Source: JAGPIS01 sp964635545 (GTDB taxonomy: Bacteria > Bacteroidota > Bacteroidia > Bacteroidales > Marinilabiliaceae). Taken from it: 30,538 bases of DNA. Under the pieces are notes generated by a model. The model saw nothing but the letters and a program-made list of their open reading frames with translations, had not been told where the DNA came from and made no database searches. The DNA lies in NCBI GenBank assembly GCA_964635545.1, contig CAZWOA010000036.1, forward strand, positions 1 to 30,538, in the 5' to 3' direction. Positions within the stretch are counted from its first letter, which is position 1; every line of letters begins with the position of its first letter. The position numbers and the translations under genes were made by a program. Below, in pieces: positions 23,588-30,538 of the stretch.

Positions 23588-23770
23588 ATGGAATTTATAT
23601 TTCAATTACTCGCTCAACTATTTGGTAATGTTGAAGATGGCTTAAATGAGACATCCATACCTACCAATGCGGCTAAAAATCTGGCTGAAGATATACGTTG
23701 TTATGAATCGGATAAAGATGTGGAACCAATACCCCATCCCAATTTCTTTACCGGAATTTCGTTTCATTAA
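23588..23770 (+). CDS. Possible small 60-residue protein between sigma and anti-sigma genes
   Basis: The frame runs from an ATG at 23588 (a TTG lies seven codons upstream) to a stop 27 bp before the FecR start. The peptide begins MEFIFQLLAQLFGNVEDG and has no signal sequence or known motif. Its position in the gap between two coupled genes and on the same strand makes translation plausible, but at this length chance cannot be ruled out. No relative was recognised. Confidence 0.35.
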   Translation: MEFIFQLLAQLFGNVEDGLNETSIPTNAAKNLAEDIRCYESDKDVEPIPHPNFFTGISFH

Positions 23771-23797
23771 TTACAGAATATTATTCAATTCTTTGTG

Positions 23798-24778
23798 ATG
23801 AATAGTGATAATTATACTGATATTGAGAATGATATAGTGCGTTTTCTTTCAGGCGGCATGAGTGCTGACGAAGAAGCCGACTTCCTAAACCTCTGTAAGT
23901 TTAATTCTCGTGTAGATAATCTTTATAAGGAGATTAAACTGCAATGGGAGAACCTCGAGGGGCTGGATGTGGCTATGCGTATTGAAGCAAGCACAGATGC
24001 GGAGTGGGAGATATTTAGAAATCAGCACTTCACAAAGCCGGTATTCTCTTTGAGCTTTGGAAAACAAATGCGCCGTTTTGCTGCTGCTTTAATACCACTT
24101 ATTATTATAGCAGGATTAGGTTTAACCTATCTTCTTAATGATGGTGGCCTTAGCTGGACGGGATATGCATCTGCCGATCAAATAGATTCGCTATACCTTG
24201 CCGATAATAGCCTTGTGGTACTAAATAAATCATCAAAAATAAAATACAATTTCAATAACAATAAGAGGCAGGTAAAGCTTAACGGTATAGCATATTTTGA
24301 TGTAGAAAAAGATAAAACTCGCCCCTTTATTGTGAAACTCGATAAATCGGAAGTGAAAGTGCTCGGTACATCTTTTATAATTGAGAGCATTAAAGGCCGC
24401 GATAGAGTAGTGGTTGAGGTTACCGATGGTCATGTGCAGTTTGGTAACGGAAAGCAACAGGTTATAATGACTAAAGGGCAGCGTGCTATTCTCGAAAATG
24501 GCAATATTGCTGTAGAAGGCTTTGATAAAGAGAGCTCTATGTGCTGGATGAGCGATCGTATCCACATAAAATCGGCCACTCTTCAAGAGGTATGTAACGA
24601 TTTGATGAAATTCTATCCGCAGATAAAGAGAGTGAAAAATATTGAGTCGGCATCCGATAGCGTGAGGGTTACTACAATGTTCGACCACCAGTCGCTTGAA
24701 GAGGTGATAGATGAGTTGCAAATTCATTTTGGAAAAATAATAGAGTTTAAACGTGGAGAATTGATTATTACTAATTAA
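23798..24778 (+). CDS. FecR-family anti-sigma factor (with DUF4974)
   Basis: 326 residues from the ATG at 23798; a GTG one codon upstream (23795) is the other choice. The cytosolic N-terminus (about 1-85) is followed by one transmembrane helix (about 92-112, AALIPLIIIAGLGLTYLL) and a periplasmic FecR domain (about 120-230: DSLYLADNSLVVLNKSSKI, then LNGIAYFDVEKD, FIVKLDKSEVKVLGTSF). The C-terminal part (about 250-326) resembles DUF4974. It should bind the ECF sigma factor on the inside and contact the STN domain of the receptor on the outside. It lies 27 bp before the receptor gene in the same operon. Confidence 0.92.
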   Translation: MNSDNYTDIENDIVRFLSGGMSADEEADFLNLCKFNSRVDNLYKEIKLQWENLEGLDVAMRIEASTDAEWEIFRNQHFTKPVFSLSFGKQMRRFAAALIPLIIIAGLGLTYLLNDGGLSWTGYASADQIDSLYLADNSLVVLNKSSKIKYNFNNNKRQVKLNGIAYFDVEKDKTRPFIVKLDKSEVKVLGTSFIIESIKGRDRVVVEVTDGHVQFGNGKQQVIMTKGQRAILENGNIAVEGFDKESSMCWMSDRIHIKSATLQEVCNDLMKFYPQIKRVKNIESASDSVRVTTMFDHQSLEEVIDELQIHFGKIIEFKRGELIITN

Positions 24779-24805
24779 TTTCGGGGTGAATACTTAACGA
24801 AATTA

Positions 24806-27538
24806 ATGCCACTTTTAAATTATAATACACTTAGCATTCCCATTGCCTTTGATTGTTGTGTGAAAACACCTCAATCAAAGGTTAATGGGATTCTTGATTT
24901 TGTTAAGTGGCTGATTTTTAGTTTCTTAGTTTTGTTTTCTTTTAATGATGAAGCTAAGGGGCAGGATATTTTGCAAACAAGAATAGTGATTGAAAATGGT
25001 AGTAAGTCAACCATCGAAATTCTCAATTCAATTTCTGCACGCACCGGAATCGTGTTTAGTTACAGTAATCGTATATGCCTTAACGAGCATAATGATATTA
25101 GCAATGAAGAGAAAACCATAAAAGATGTACTCGATTATCTGTTTAGAATTTGCCCTGCCACATACTCTGTTAAGGGACAGAAGGTTATTATTGAACCCAC
25201 ATCTAAGGTGACGAGAAAATATGTTGTTAGAGGATATGTGCGTGACAGAGAGTCGGGTGAGGTGCTGATAGGTGCCAATATATATGATCCTTACAGACTT
25301 ATAGGGCAGAATAGCAATAATTTCGGTTTTTATAGTTTAATGCTTCCCGAGGGTGAGGTGAGTATTTTTTGTTCCTTTGTAGGGTGTCAAACCCAATCGA
25401 GAAGTATGATTCTTGAGCGTGACACAATTATTAATTTTGACCTTATATCAACCGTAGATATTGAGCAGATTGATATTTTGGGAACTCGTAAACCTGGGAA
25501 AGTACAGAGTACTGCTACAGGATTAATTGATTTGCCGGTAGAGCAGATTCAGGCTGTGCCATCTTTTATGGGGGAGGCCGATGTTATGAAAACATTGCAA
25601 CTTACACCCGGAGTGCAAAGCGGCAATGAGGGTATGGGAGGCTTTTATGTGCGTGGAGGTGGTAACGATGAGAATCTTATTATGCTTGATGATGTGGCAG
25701 TATATAACGTAACTCATATGCTTGGATTCTTTTCGGTATTTAATGCCGATGCTATTAATAAAGTTACGTTGGTTAAAAGTGGCTTCCCGGCTCGTTATGG
25801 CGGGCGTTTATCATCTATAATAGATATACGGCTCAAAGAGGGTAATCTTGAGGAGTATCACGGAAGTGCTAGTTTTGGACTCTTATCGTCGCGCCTTTCT
25901 GTGGAAGGGCCACTGGTGAAAAATAAATCGTCGTTTTACCTATCGGGGCGGCGCACACATCTTGATCTGTTCTCCACACCTCTGCAACTTAAGAGGGATG
26001 AGAAGATGAAGTACTATTTTTATGATTTGAATGGAAAATTAAATTACATATTCTCATCCAAAGATAGGCTCTATGTAAGCCTTTTCTCTGGCACAGATGA
26101 GTATGATACTTATTTCAATCATCGTAGTGTTAGTGGTGCTGCAAAGAATAATAATACCTCTCGCGATATTACAATTAATGATGAGACCGGATCCGGATGG
26201 GGAAGCCAAATTATTTCCTCCAGATGGAATCATGTGTTTGGTCATACGATGTTTATGAATCTAACCCTATCATATAGCAATTTTAGGTTTTATGTAGATC
26301 AAAGCCGTAGTAGCTATCAGAATGAATTGGTAAATACCTATGAACAGAGGTACTATAGTGGAATACGCGATAATGGTTTAAAGGCCGATTTTGATTATTT
26401 CCCATCACCAAGTCACCATATGAGGTTTGGTGCCGGAATTGTTTATCATGAGTTTTATCCTGGAATAGATATTTTTCGGGGTAAGGAGTTGGGTGGAGTC
26501 TCGCGCGACACTACATTAGGTGCCAATAGCTTTTATCGCCCCGAATATCATGCTTATGTGGAGGATGATTTCTCTATTGGCGATAGGGTGAAGATGAATA
26601 TGGGAGTTCATGCGTCGGCACTCAATGCCGGAACCACATATTACGGATTCATTGAGCCTCGATTATCGGCTCTGTTTCTTTTGCGTGATAATTTATCGGT
26701 CAAAAGTTCTTATACCCATATGACCCAGTATATTCACTTGGTGCGTAACTCTTCTATTTTGCTCCCCTCAGATATGTGGCTTCCCGTATCCGATGACATT
26801 GAACCTCTACGCAGCTCGCAATTTGCTGTGGGTATTGAGTGGGAGATAAACAAGGCCACCAGCCTCAGTGTGGAGGGATACTATAAAAGGCAGAAGCATA
26901 TTCTTACCTATCGGGAGAGTGCCGGGCTATTTAATTTTGACTCCGACTGGGCATCAAAACTTACTTCCGGCACCGGGCGATCCTATGGATTGGAGATTTT
27001 TTTCCATAAGAAAAGTGGTAACTGGGCGGGATGGCTCTCCTATACCCTTAGCAGAACGCGTAATAGGTTTCCGGAAGTAAATGGTGGAAAATCTTTCCCC
27101 GCCAATTTCGACCGCTGGAATGATATGTCGCTGTTCAGCTCCTATAAATTCACAACAGGTATAGATTTAGCTGTTAACTGGCTCTACGGTAGTGGCTATC
27201 CCGTTACTCTGCCTACCCAGAAATACTACAGCCCCGATATCCCAACTATACCCGGAGGAGCCAATGGTAGTGGTCATGACCTTGTGGCTGAGCGTAATAG
27301 TTTTAGAATGTCGAGTACTCATAGACTTGATCTTGGACTTAATTTTACCAGTAAAAAAAGTTGGGGAACCCGTATCTGGAGTTTTGGAGTGTATAATGCA
27401 TATAGCCGTCAGAATCCGTTTTTTCTCTATTTTGCCGATAAGGTGGATAGCGATACAGGAGAAACAAATAAGGTGTTGAAACAGTATAGTTTATTCCCGA
27501 TTGCACTTCCTTATGTTAGAGTAACGATTAAATTTTAA
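24806..27538 (+). CDS. TonB-dependent receptor with STN signalling domain
   Basis: 910 residues. After a 32-residue polar leader there is a hydrophobic signal segment (33-46). The domains follow in order: STN (about 66-130, ITARTGIVFSYSN-like), a carboxypeptidase-regulatory-like beta domain (about 138-215, YVVRGYVRDRESGEVLIGANI), a plug (about 225-345, with MKTLQLTPGVQSGNEGMGGF and YVRGGGNDENLIMLDDV), and a 22-stranded barrel ending in VRVTIKF. The STN domain passes ligand binding to FecR. The ligand cannot be read from the sequence; DUF4249-linked systems of this form are known without clear substrates, so siderophore or other iron uptake and peptide or glycan uptake are all open. Signal-peptide placement after the long leader is unusual; no alternative ATG start is available. 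Confidence 0.93.
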   Translation: MPLLNYNTLSIPIAFDCCVKTPQSKVNGILDFVKWLIFSFLVLFSFNDEAKGQDILQTRIVIENGSKSTIEILNSISARTGIVFSYSNRICLNEHNDISNEEKTIKDVLDYLFRICPATYSVKGQKVIIEPTSKVTRKYVVRGYVRDRESGEVLIGANIYDPYRLIGQNSNNFGFYSLMLPEGEVSIFCSFVGCQTQSRSMILERDTIINFDLISTVDIEQIDILGTRKPGKVQSTATGLIDLPVEQIQAVPSFMGEADVMKTLQLTPGVQSGNEGMGGFYVRGGGNDENLIMLDDVAVYNVTHMLGFFSVFNADAINKVTLVKSGFPARYGGRLSSIIDIRLKEGNLEEYHGSASFGLLSSRLSVEGPLVKNKSSFYLSGRRTHLDLFSTPLQLKRDEKMKYYFYDLNGKLNYIFSSKDRLYVSLFSGTDEYDTYFNHRSVSGAAKNNNTSRDITINDETGSGWGSQIISSRWNHVFGHTMFMNLTLSYSNFRFYVDQSRSSYQNELVNTYEQRYYSGIRDNGLKADFDYFPSPSHHMRFGAGIVYHEFYPGIDIFRGKELGGVSRDTTLGANSFYRPEYHAYVEDDFSIGDRVKMNMGVHASALNAGTTYYGFIEPRLSALFLLRDNLSVKSSYTHMTQYIHLVRNSSILLPSDMWLPVSDDIEPLRSSQFAVGIEWEINKATSLSVEGYYKRQKHILTYRESAGLFNFDSDWASKLTSGTGRSYGLEIFFHKKSGNWAGWLSYTLSRTRNRFPEVNGGKSFPANFDRWNDMSLFSSYKFTTGIDLAVNWLYGSGYPVTLPTQKYYSPDIPTIPGGANGSGHDLVAERNSFRMSSTHRLDLGLNFTSKKSWGTRIWSFGVYNAYSRQNPFFLYFADKVDSDTGETNKVLKQYSLFPIALPYVRVTIKF

Positions 27539-27541
27539 CGC

Positions 27542-28459
27542 ATGAGATACTTTCTGTTTTTTATTGCTGTTACATTGCTTTGGGGATGCGAAAAAGAACT
27601 TAGTATAAATATTACGCCCAACGACGGGGTTGTAGTAGCATACTCTTTTTTGTATCCTGATAGTACTTTTAAACTCCATCTGAGTGAGAGTGTAAGTATC
27701 ACATCTACCGATAAATACGGATTAGTGAATGATGCCCTTGTGTTGTTGAAGCGTAACGGAACCACTATTCTTAATGAACCTTTCCCCAATGGTAAAGCCG
27801 AAAGCGCATGGAGTGTTGGTGCTTTTGTAGGTGGTGATGTGTTTGAATTGGAGGTTAATATACCCGATAAAGAGTTGGTATTGGCAAGTACTGTGATACC
27901 ACTCAAACCCAATGTGATAGGCATTGATACAATTACCGAATTGCGCCGCCAAAATGATGGCGAATTTAAACAATTTCTTAAGTTTAATATTGATTTTGTT
28001 GAAAACCAGGCCACAACCGATTATTATCAGTTGATTATTACCCGGCAAGCATTGCAAACCTCCGGTGAGCAAATAATCAATGTGGTGGATGTGGTTAAAG
28101 AAGATCCTGTGTTTTCATTTCTGGAGAGTGGAGCCAATCTTTCTAACTGGTTCGATTTTAAAGGGCTGTTTTCTGATGTGCTTATTAATGGACAGGATTA
28201 TCAATTGAAATTTCTTGTTGATAAAAGCTTGTTGTACCTTAAAGATGATGAACAAAGTGGTGATATATCCGTTTATCTTTATCATCATACCTACGATTAT
28301 TTTGAATATCACAAAACCTATATTCTATCTAAAGGAACCGACTTTTTCCCGATGTTCGATCCGGTTATGATACACTCTAATGTGACAAATGGTCTGGGTT
28401 TATTTAGCGGCATGACCTTTGAGTTGTTTAAATATGATCTGGTAGAGATGGATGAGTAG
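27542..28459 (+). CDS. DUF4249-family lipoprotein
   Basis: 305 residues. The signal peptide ends at a lipobox LLWGC (Cys at about 16), so it is anchored to the outer membrane as a lipoprotein. The rest begins with a beta-rich domain (GVVVAYSFLYPDSTFKLHLSES) that matches the DUF4249 pattern, followed by a region of mixed structure. Members are typically encoded next to STN-type TonB-dependent receptors, as here, where only 3 bp separate the two genes. It is thought to work with the receptor at the surface, comparable to SusD, but its biochemical role is not known. Confidence 0.85.
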   Translation: MRYFLFFIAVTLLWGCEKELSINITPNDGVVVAYSFLYPDSTFKLHLSESVSITSTDKYGLVNDALVLLKRNGTTILNEPFPNGKAESAWSVGAFVGGDVFELEVNIPDKELVLASTVIPLKPNVIGIDTITELRRQNDGEFKQFLKFNIDFVENQATTDYYQLIITRQALQTSGEQIINVVDVVKEDPVFSFLESGANLSNWFDFKGLFSDVLINGQDYQLKFLVDKSLLYLKDDEQSGDISVYLYHHTYDYFEYHKTYILSKGTDFFPMFDPVMIHSNVTNGLGLFSGMTFELFKYDLVEMDE

Positions 28460-28472
28460 AATTAATTTTTAC

Positions 28473-28480
28473 TATTTTTG
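28473..28480 (+). promoter_or_regulatory. -7 element, trxB
   Basis: TATTTTTG, an exact TAnnTTTG match, lies 29 bp before the ATG in the 50-bp gap after the DUF4249 gene, suggesting trxB is transcribed separately. No clear -33 TTG. Confidence 0.45.
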
Positions 28481-28509
28481 CAAAGGAATACAACTAAATA
28501 TTTACATAT

Positions 28510-29511
28510 ATGGCTTTATTTGGAAAACTCCAAGGATTGGAGACACAAGGAAATACGGATGCAGTAGATGCTGCATCAGAAAAAGTAAAAGTGCTTATTA
28601 TCGGTTCGGGACCTGCCGGTTATACGGCAGCTATATATGCTGCCCGTGCCAATTTGTCACCTGTTCTATACGAAGGATTACAGCCGGGTGGCCAGCTTAC
28701 CACCACTACCGAGGTTGAAAACTTCCCCGGATATCCTCAGGGTGTAACAGGCCCGGTAATGATGGAAGATCTTAAGGCTCAAGCCGAGCGTTTTGGTACC
28801 GATATCCGTTTTGGTATGGCTACTGCTGCCGACCTGTCACAACGTCCGTTTAAAGTTACTATCGACGGTAATAAAGTTGTTGAGGCTGAGGCTTTGATTA
28901 TTGCTACAGGTGCAACCGCCAAATATCTCGGATTGCCCGATGAGAATAAATATATGGGTTCCGGAGTTTCTGCTTGTGCTACTTGCGACGGTTTCTTCTA
29001 TCGCGGCAAGGATGTGGCAGTAGTTGGTGGTGGCGATACTGCCGCCGAGGAGGCTCTTTACTTAGCCGGACTAACCAATAAGGTTTACCTTATCGTGCGT
29101 CGTGATGTGCTTCGTGCTTCGAAGGTAATGCAAGATCGTGTGCTTAAAAATCCTAAAATTATTGTGCTTTGGGAGCATCAAACCGTTGGTCTGTTTGGCG
29201 ATGGCGTTGTTGAAGGAGCCCACCTGGTGCATAAAAAAGGTACTCCTGAAGAGAAGATGGTCGATATTAAAATTGACGGTTTCTTCCTTGCTATCGGTCA
29301 TAAGCCAAATTCTGATATTTTCACTCCCGCCATTGATGTTGATGATGTAGGTTATATTATAACTAAGCCAAACTCATCAAAAACCAATGTTGAAGGTGTG
29401 TTTGCATGTGGTGATGTGATGGACTCTACCTACCGCCAGGCAGTTACAGCAGCCGGTAGTGGTTGCAAGGCCGCCATCGATGCCGAGCGTTGGTTGATGG
29501 AGCAAGAGTAA
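28510..29511 (+). CDS. trxB: Thioredoxin-disulfide reductase
   Basis: 333 residues. It uses NADPH to reduce thioredoxin. The FAD-binding motif G32-S-G34-P-A-G37 is followed by PGGQLTTT, the redox-active C156-A-T-C159 sits in SACATCDGFFYRG, the NADPH motif GGGDTAAEEA lies at 173-182, and the C-terminal FAD segment GVFACGDVMDSTYRQAVTAAGSG is present. Compared with E. coli TrxB, about 17 extra residues (MALFGKLQGLETQGNTD...) precede the FAD domain, and there is no alternative ATG start before it. It is a cytosolic, housekeeping-type gene with its own promoter and a terminator downstream. Confidence 0.96.
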   Translation: MALFGKLQGLETQGNTDAVDAASEKVKVLIIGSGPAGYTAAIYAARANLSPVLYEGLQPGGQLTTTTEVENFPGYPQGVTGPVMMEDLKAQAERFGTDIRFGMATAADLSQRPFKVTIDGNKVVEAEALIIATGATAKYLGLPDENKYMGSGVSACATCDGFFYRGKDVAVVGGGDTAAEEALYLAGLTNKVYLIVRRDVLRASKVMQDRVLKNPKIIVLWEHQTVGLFGDGVVEGAHLVHKKGTPEEKMVDIKIDGFFLAIGHKPNSDIFTPAIDVDDVGYIITKPNSSKTNVEGVFACGDVMDSTYRQAVTAAGSGCKAAIDAERWLMEQE

Positions 29512-29575
29512 TAGTTGAGTTTTCACCATTATGGGAGTAAAGGATTATAATTACTGTTGTCCGATTAAACTTTTT

Positions 29576-29735
29576 AGATTCTTCACTTCGCTCAGAAACG
29601 AAGTTCAGCATAGCTAATGACAGTGTGTTACGTTGTGACTTGTTGTTTGGGGCTTGGTTGGTGGCTTCGCCACCAACCAAGCCCCAAACAACAGGATAAC
29701 TAATTGAATGTCATTTCGAACGCAGTGAGAAATCT
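29576..29735. repeat. Nested inverted-repeat element with a perfect hairpin core
   Basis: The core, 29641-29693, is a perfect 25-bp stem with a 3-nt loop (53 nt). Around it, AATGACA (29616-29622) pairs with TGTCATT (29709-29715), and AGATTCTTCA (29576-29585) pairs with TGAGAAATCT (29726-29735, mismatched). The pairs share nearly the same centre. The TGTCATTTCGAAC...GAGAAATCT text resembles a common interspersed repeat in Bacteroidota. No T-run follows, so it is not a simple terminator. Confidence 0.75.
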
Positions 29736-29756
29736 CTTAATTTTTTAATTTTATAC

Positions 29757-29780
29757 AAAGGGGCTTTTAGTCCCTTTTTT
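29757..29780 (+). terminator. Rho-independent terminator before the GntR gene
   Basis: Arms 29757-29764 and 29770-29777 form an 8-bp stem (one G-T pair) with a TTTTA loop and a T-run. It would end the trxB transcript about 250 bp past its stop. Confidence 0.65.
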
Positions 29781-29801
29781 GTAAGTTGTCATATATATTA
29801 G

Positions 29802-29832
29802 TTGGTAATGAATTGAAATAATGTTAAATTTG
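29802..29832 (+). promoter_or_regulatory. Promoter of the GntR-family gene
   Basis: TTG (29802-29804) and an exact -7 element TAAATTTG (29825-29832), separated by 20 bp, fit the Bacteroidetes consensus. The ATG follows at 29853. Confidence 0.65.
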
Positions 29833-29852
29833 AGTGTTAAAGGAATGATTTA

Positions 29853-30538
29853 ATGATGGACGATATATTTACCAAGATAGGTATCAGTCAGACACTCAGT
29901 CAGAAGATAGAGCGCAAAATAGAGGAGGCTATTCGTCAGAAGAAGCTTTTGCCGGGCACAAAATTGCCATCAGAAAAAGAGCTTTGCGAGAGTTTTGCAG
30001 TTAGTCGTACTGCCTTACGAGAGGCGTTAAGGCGGCTGAGTGCCCGCGGATTGGTTGAAATCAAAAAAGGTAGCGGCATGTATGTGTCCGAGCTTAGTAT
30101 TGATGATGCTATAAAGTCGCTAAACCTGTATTACGACTTAGCTTTCGACTCCAACCTGATACAGCAGATTATCGAAGTTCGGCGTATTTTTGAGCCGGAG
30201 ATAGCCCGCACGGCTGCTCTAAACCGTACAGATGAAGATTTGAAGGTGCTCAAAGAAAATCTGGACGACCTGCAGAAGTGCGACCCCGATAATACTCAAC
30301 TTGAGGTGGATATGATTAACCGTTTCCACATGAATATGGCCAAAGCTACCGGCAACCCCATTGTGATTATAAGCATGGAGCCTGTTTATTCTCTTTTGCC
30401 ACGTATGCGCAACTTAATATACGCCAATATTGAAGGTGAGAAGGAATATACGCTTAATCTTCAGAATAAAATTTTTAATGCCCTCAAAGAGAAGGATGCC
30501 GATAAGGCACACGCCTATTCGGTGGAGCTGCTAAGCCG
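29853..30538 (+). CDS. GntR-family regulator, FadR subfamily (3' end cut)
   Basis: 228 codons are visible and the frame is open at the window end. The N-terminal winged HTH (about 12-80) has LPGTKLPSEKELCESFAVSRTALREALRRLSARGLVEIKKGSGMYV, the full GntR signature. The FCD effector domain starts at about 100. It carries FHMNMAKATGNP with H159, a metal-ligand position in FCD proteins, but the usual EHxxI histidine appears as LQNKI, so metal binding may differ. Members sense organic acids or sugar acids and usually repress transport or catabolic genes; the target lies beyond the window. Two ATG codons stand in tandem (29853 and 29856). A good promoter lies upstream. Confidence 0.88.
   Translation, partial: MMDDIFTKIGISQTLSQKIERKIEEAIRQKKLLPGTKLPSEKELCESFAVSRTALREALRRLSARGLVEIKKGSGMYVSELSIDDAIKSLNLYYDLAFDSNLIQQIIEVRRIFEPEIARTAALNRTDEDLKVLKENLDDLQKCDPDNTQLEVDMINRFHMNMAKATGNPIVIISMEPVYSLLPRMRNLIYANIEGEKEYTLNLQNKIFNALKEKDADKAHAYSVELLS

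Noticed and set aside
24233..24727. A 164-codon frame antisense to fecR
   Set aside because: Covered by the anti-sigma gene and has no recognisable domain.
27535..28014. A 159-codon frame antisense to the DUF4249 gene
   Set aside because: Shadow of a clear lipoprotein gene; not supported by spacing or promoter.
29641..29693. Perfect hairpin as a simple terminator
   Set aside because: No T-run on either strand, and a better terminator lies at 29757-29780.

Overview
The window looks like ordinary chromosome from a Bacteroidota (Bacteroidetes) bacterium, most likely an anaerobic, fermentative Bacteroidales-type organism. The grounds are the protein families present (SusC/FecR/ECF-type uptake cluster, DUF4249 lipoprotein, TonB/plug-like proteins, NspC, an N-terminally STN-bearing receptor), AT-rich intergenic DNA, and repeated matches to the Bacteroidetes -7 promoter element TAnnTTTG upstream of genes. 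The species cannot be named from the sequence alone.

Layout. 1-5165: a cut-off exported protein, a ROK-family regulator, a YafV-type nitrilase/omega-amidase, an Omp85-like barrel on the opposite strand, and a second ROK regulator that is a paralogue of the first. 5412-10663: an MsbA-type ABC exporter in an operon with purB (adenylosuccinate lyase), an EI24/CysZ-like membrane protein, and nspC (carboxynorspermidine decarboxylase). 10817-13802: a small outer-membrane protein, then a divergent pair of a Crp/Fnr-type regulator and a 4Fe-4S protein with a perfect palindrome between them, then an NADPH-dependent FMN reductase; this resembles a redox or nitrosative stress module. 13918-16607: an MgtE magnesium transporter, an 85-residue antitoxin-like small protein, and an exported TonB_C-plus-plug-like protein.

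16863-22419 is the metabolic centre: pta, a divergent 3-hydroxyacyl-CoA dehydrogenase, ackA, ptb and buk, all on the + strand. Together these would convert acetyl-CoA and butyryl-CoA to acetate and butyrate with ATP formation by substrate-level phosphorylation. A tRNA-Pro(GGG) follows on the minus strand, sharing a two-way terminator with buk.

22930-28459 is a cell-surface signalling and uptake operon: ECF sigma factor, a possible small ORF, FecR-type anti-sigma factor, STN-domain TonB-dependent receptor and DUF4249 lipoprotein. Then come trxB, a 340-bp non-coding stretch with nested inverted repeats centred on a perfect 25-bp hairpin, and a FadR-type GntR regulator cut by the window end.

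Most genes belong to known families. The parts most worth following up are the variant dehydrogenase inside the acetate/butyrate locus, the regulator/palindrome/Fe-S protein module, the TonB_C-plug fusion, the paired ROK regulators with altered active-site motifs, and the nested palindrome after trxB.
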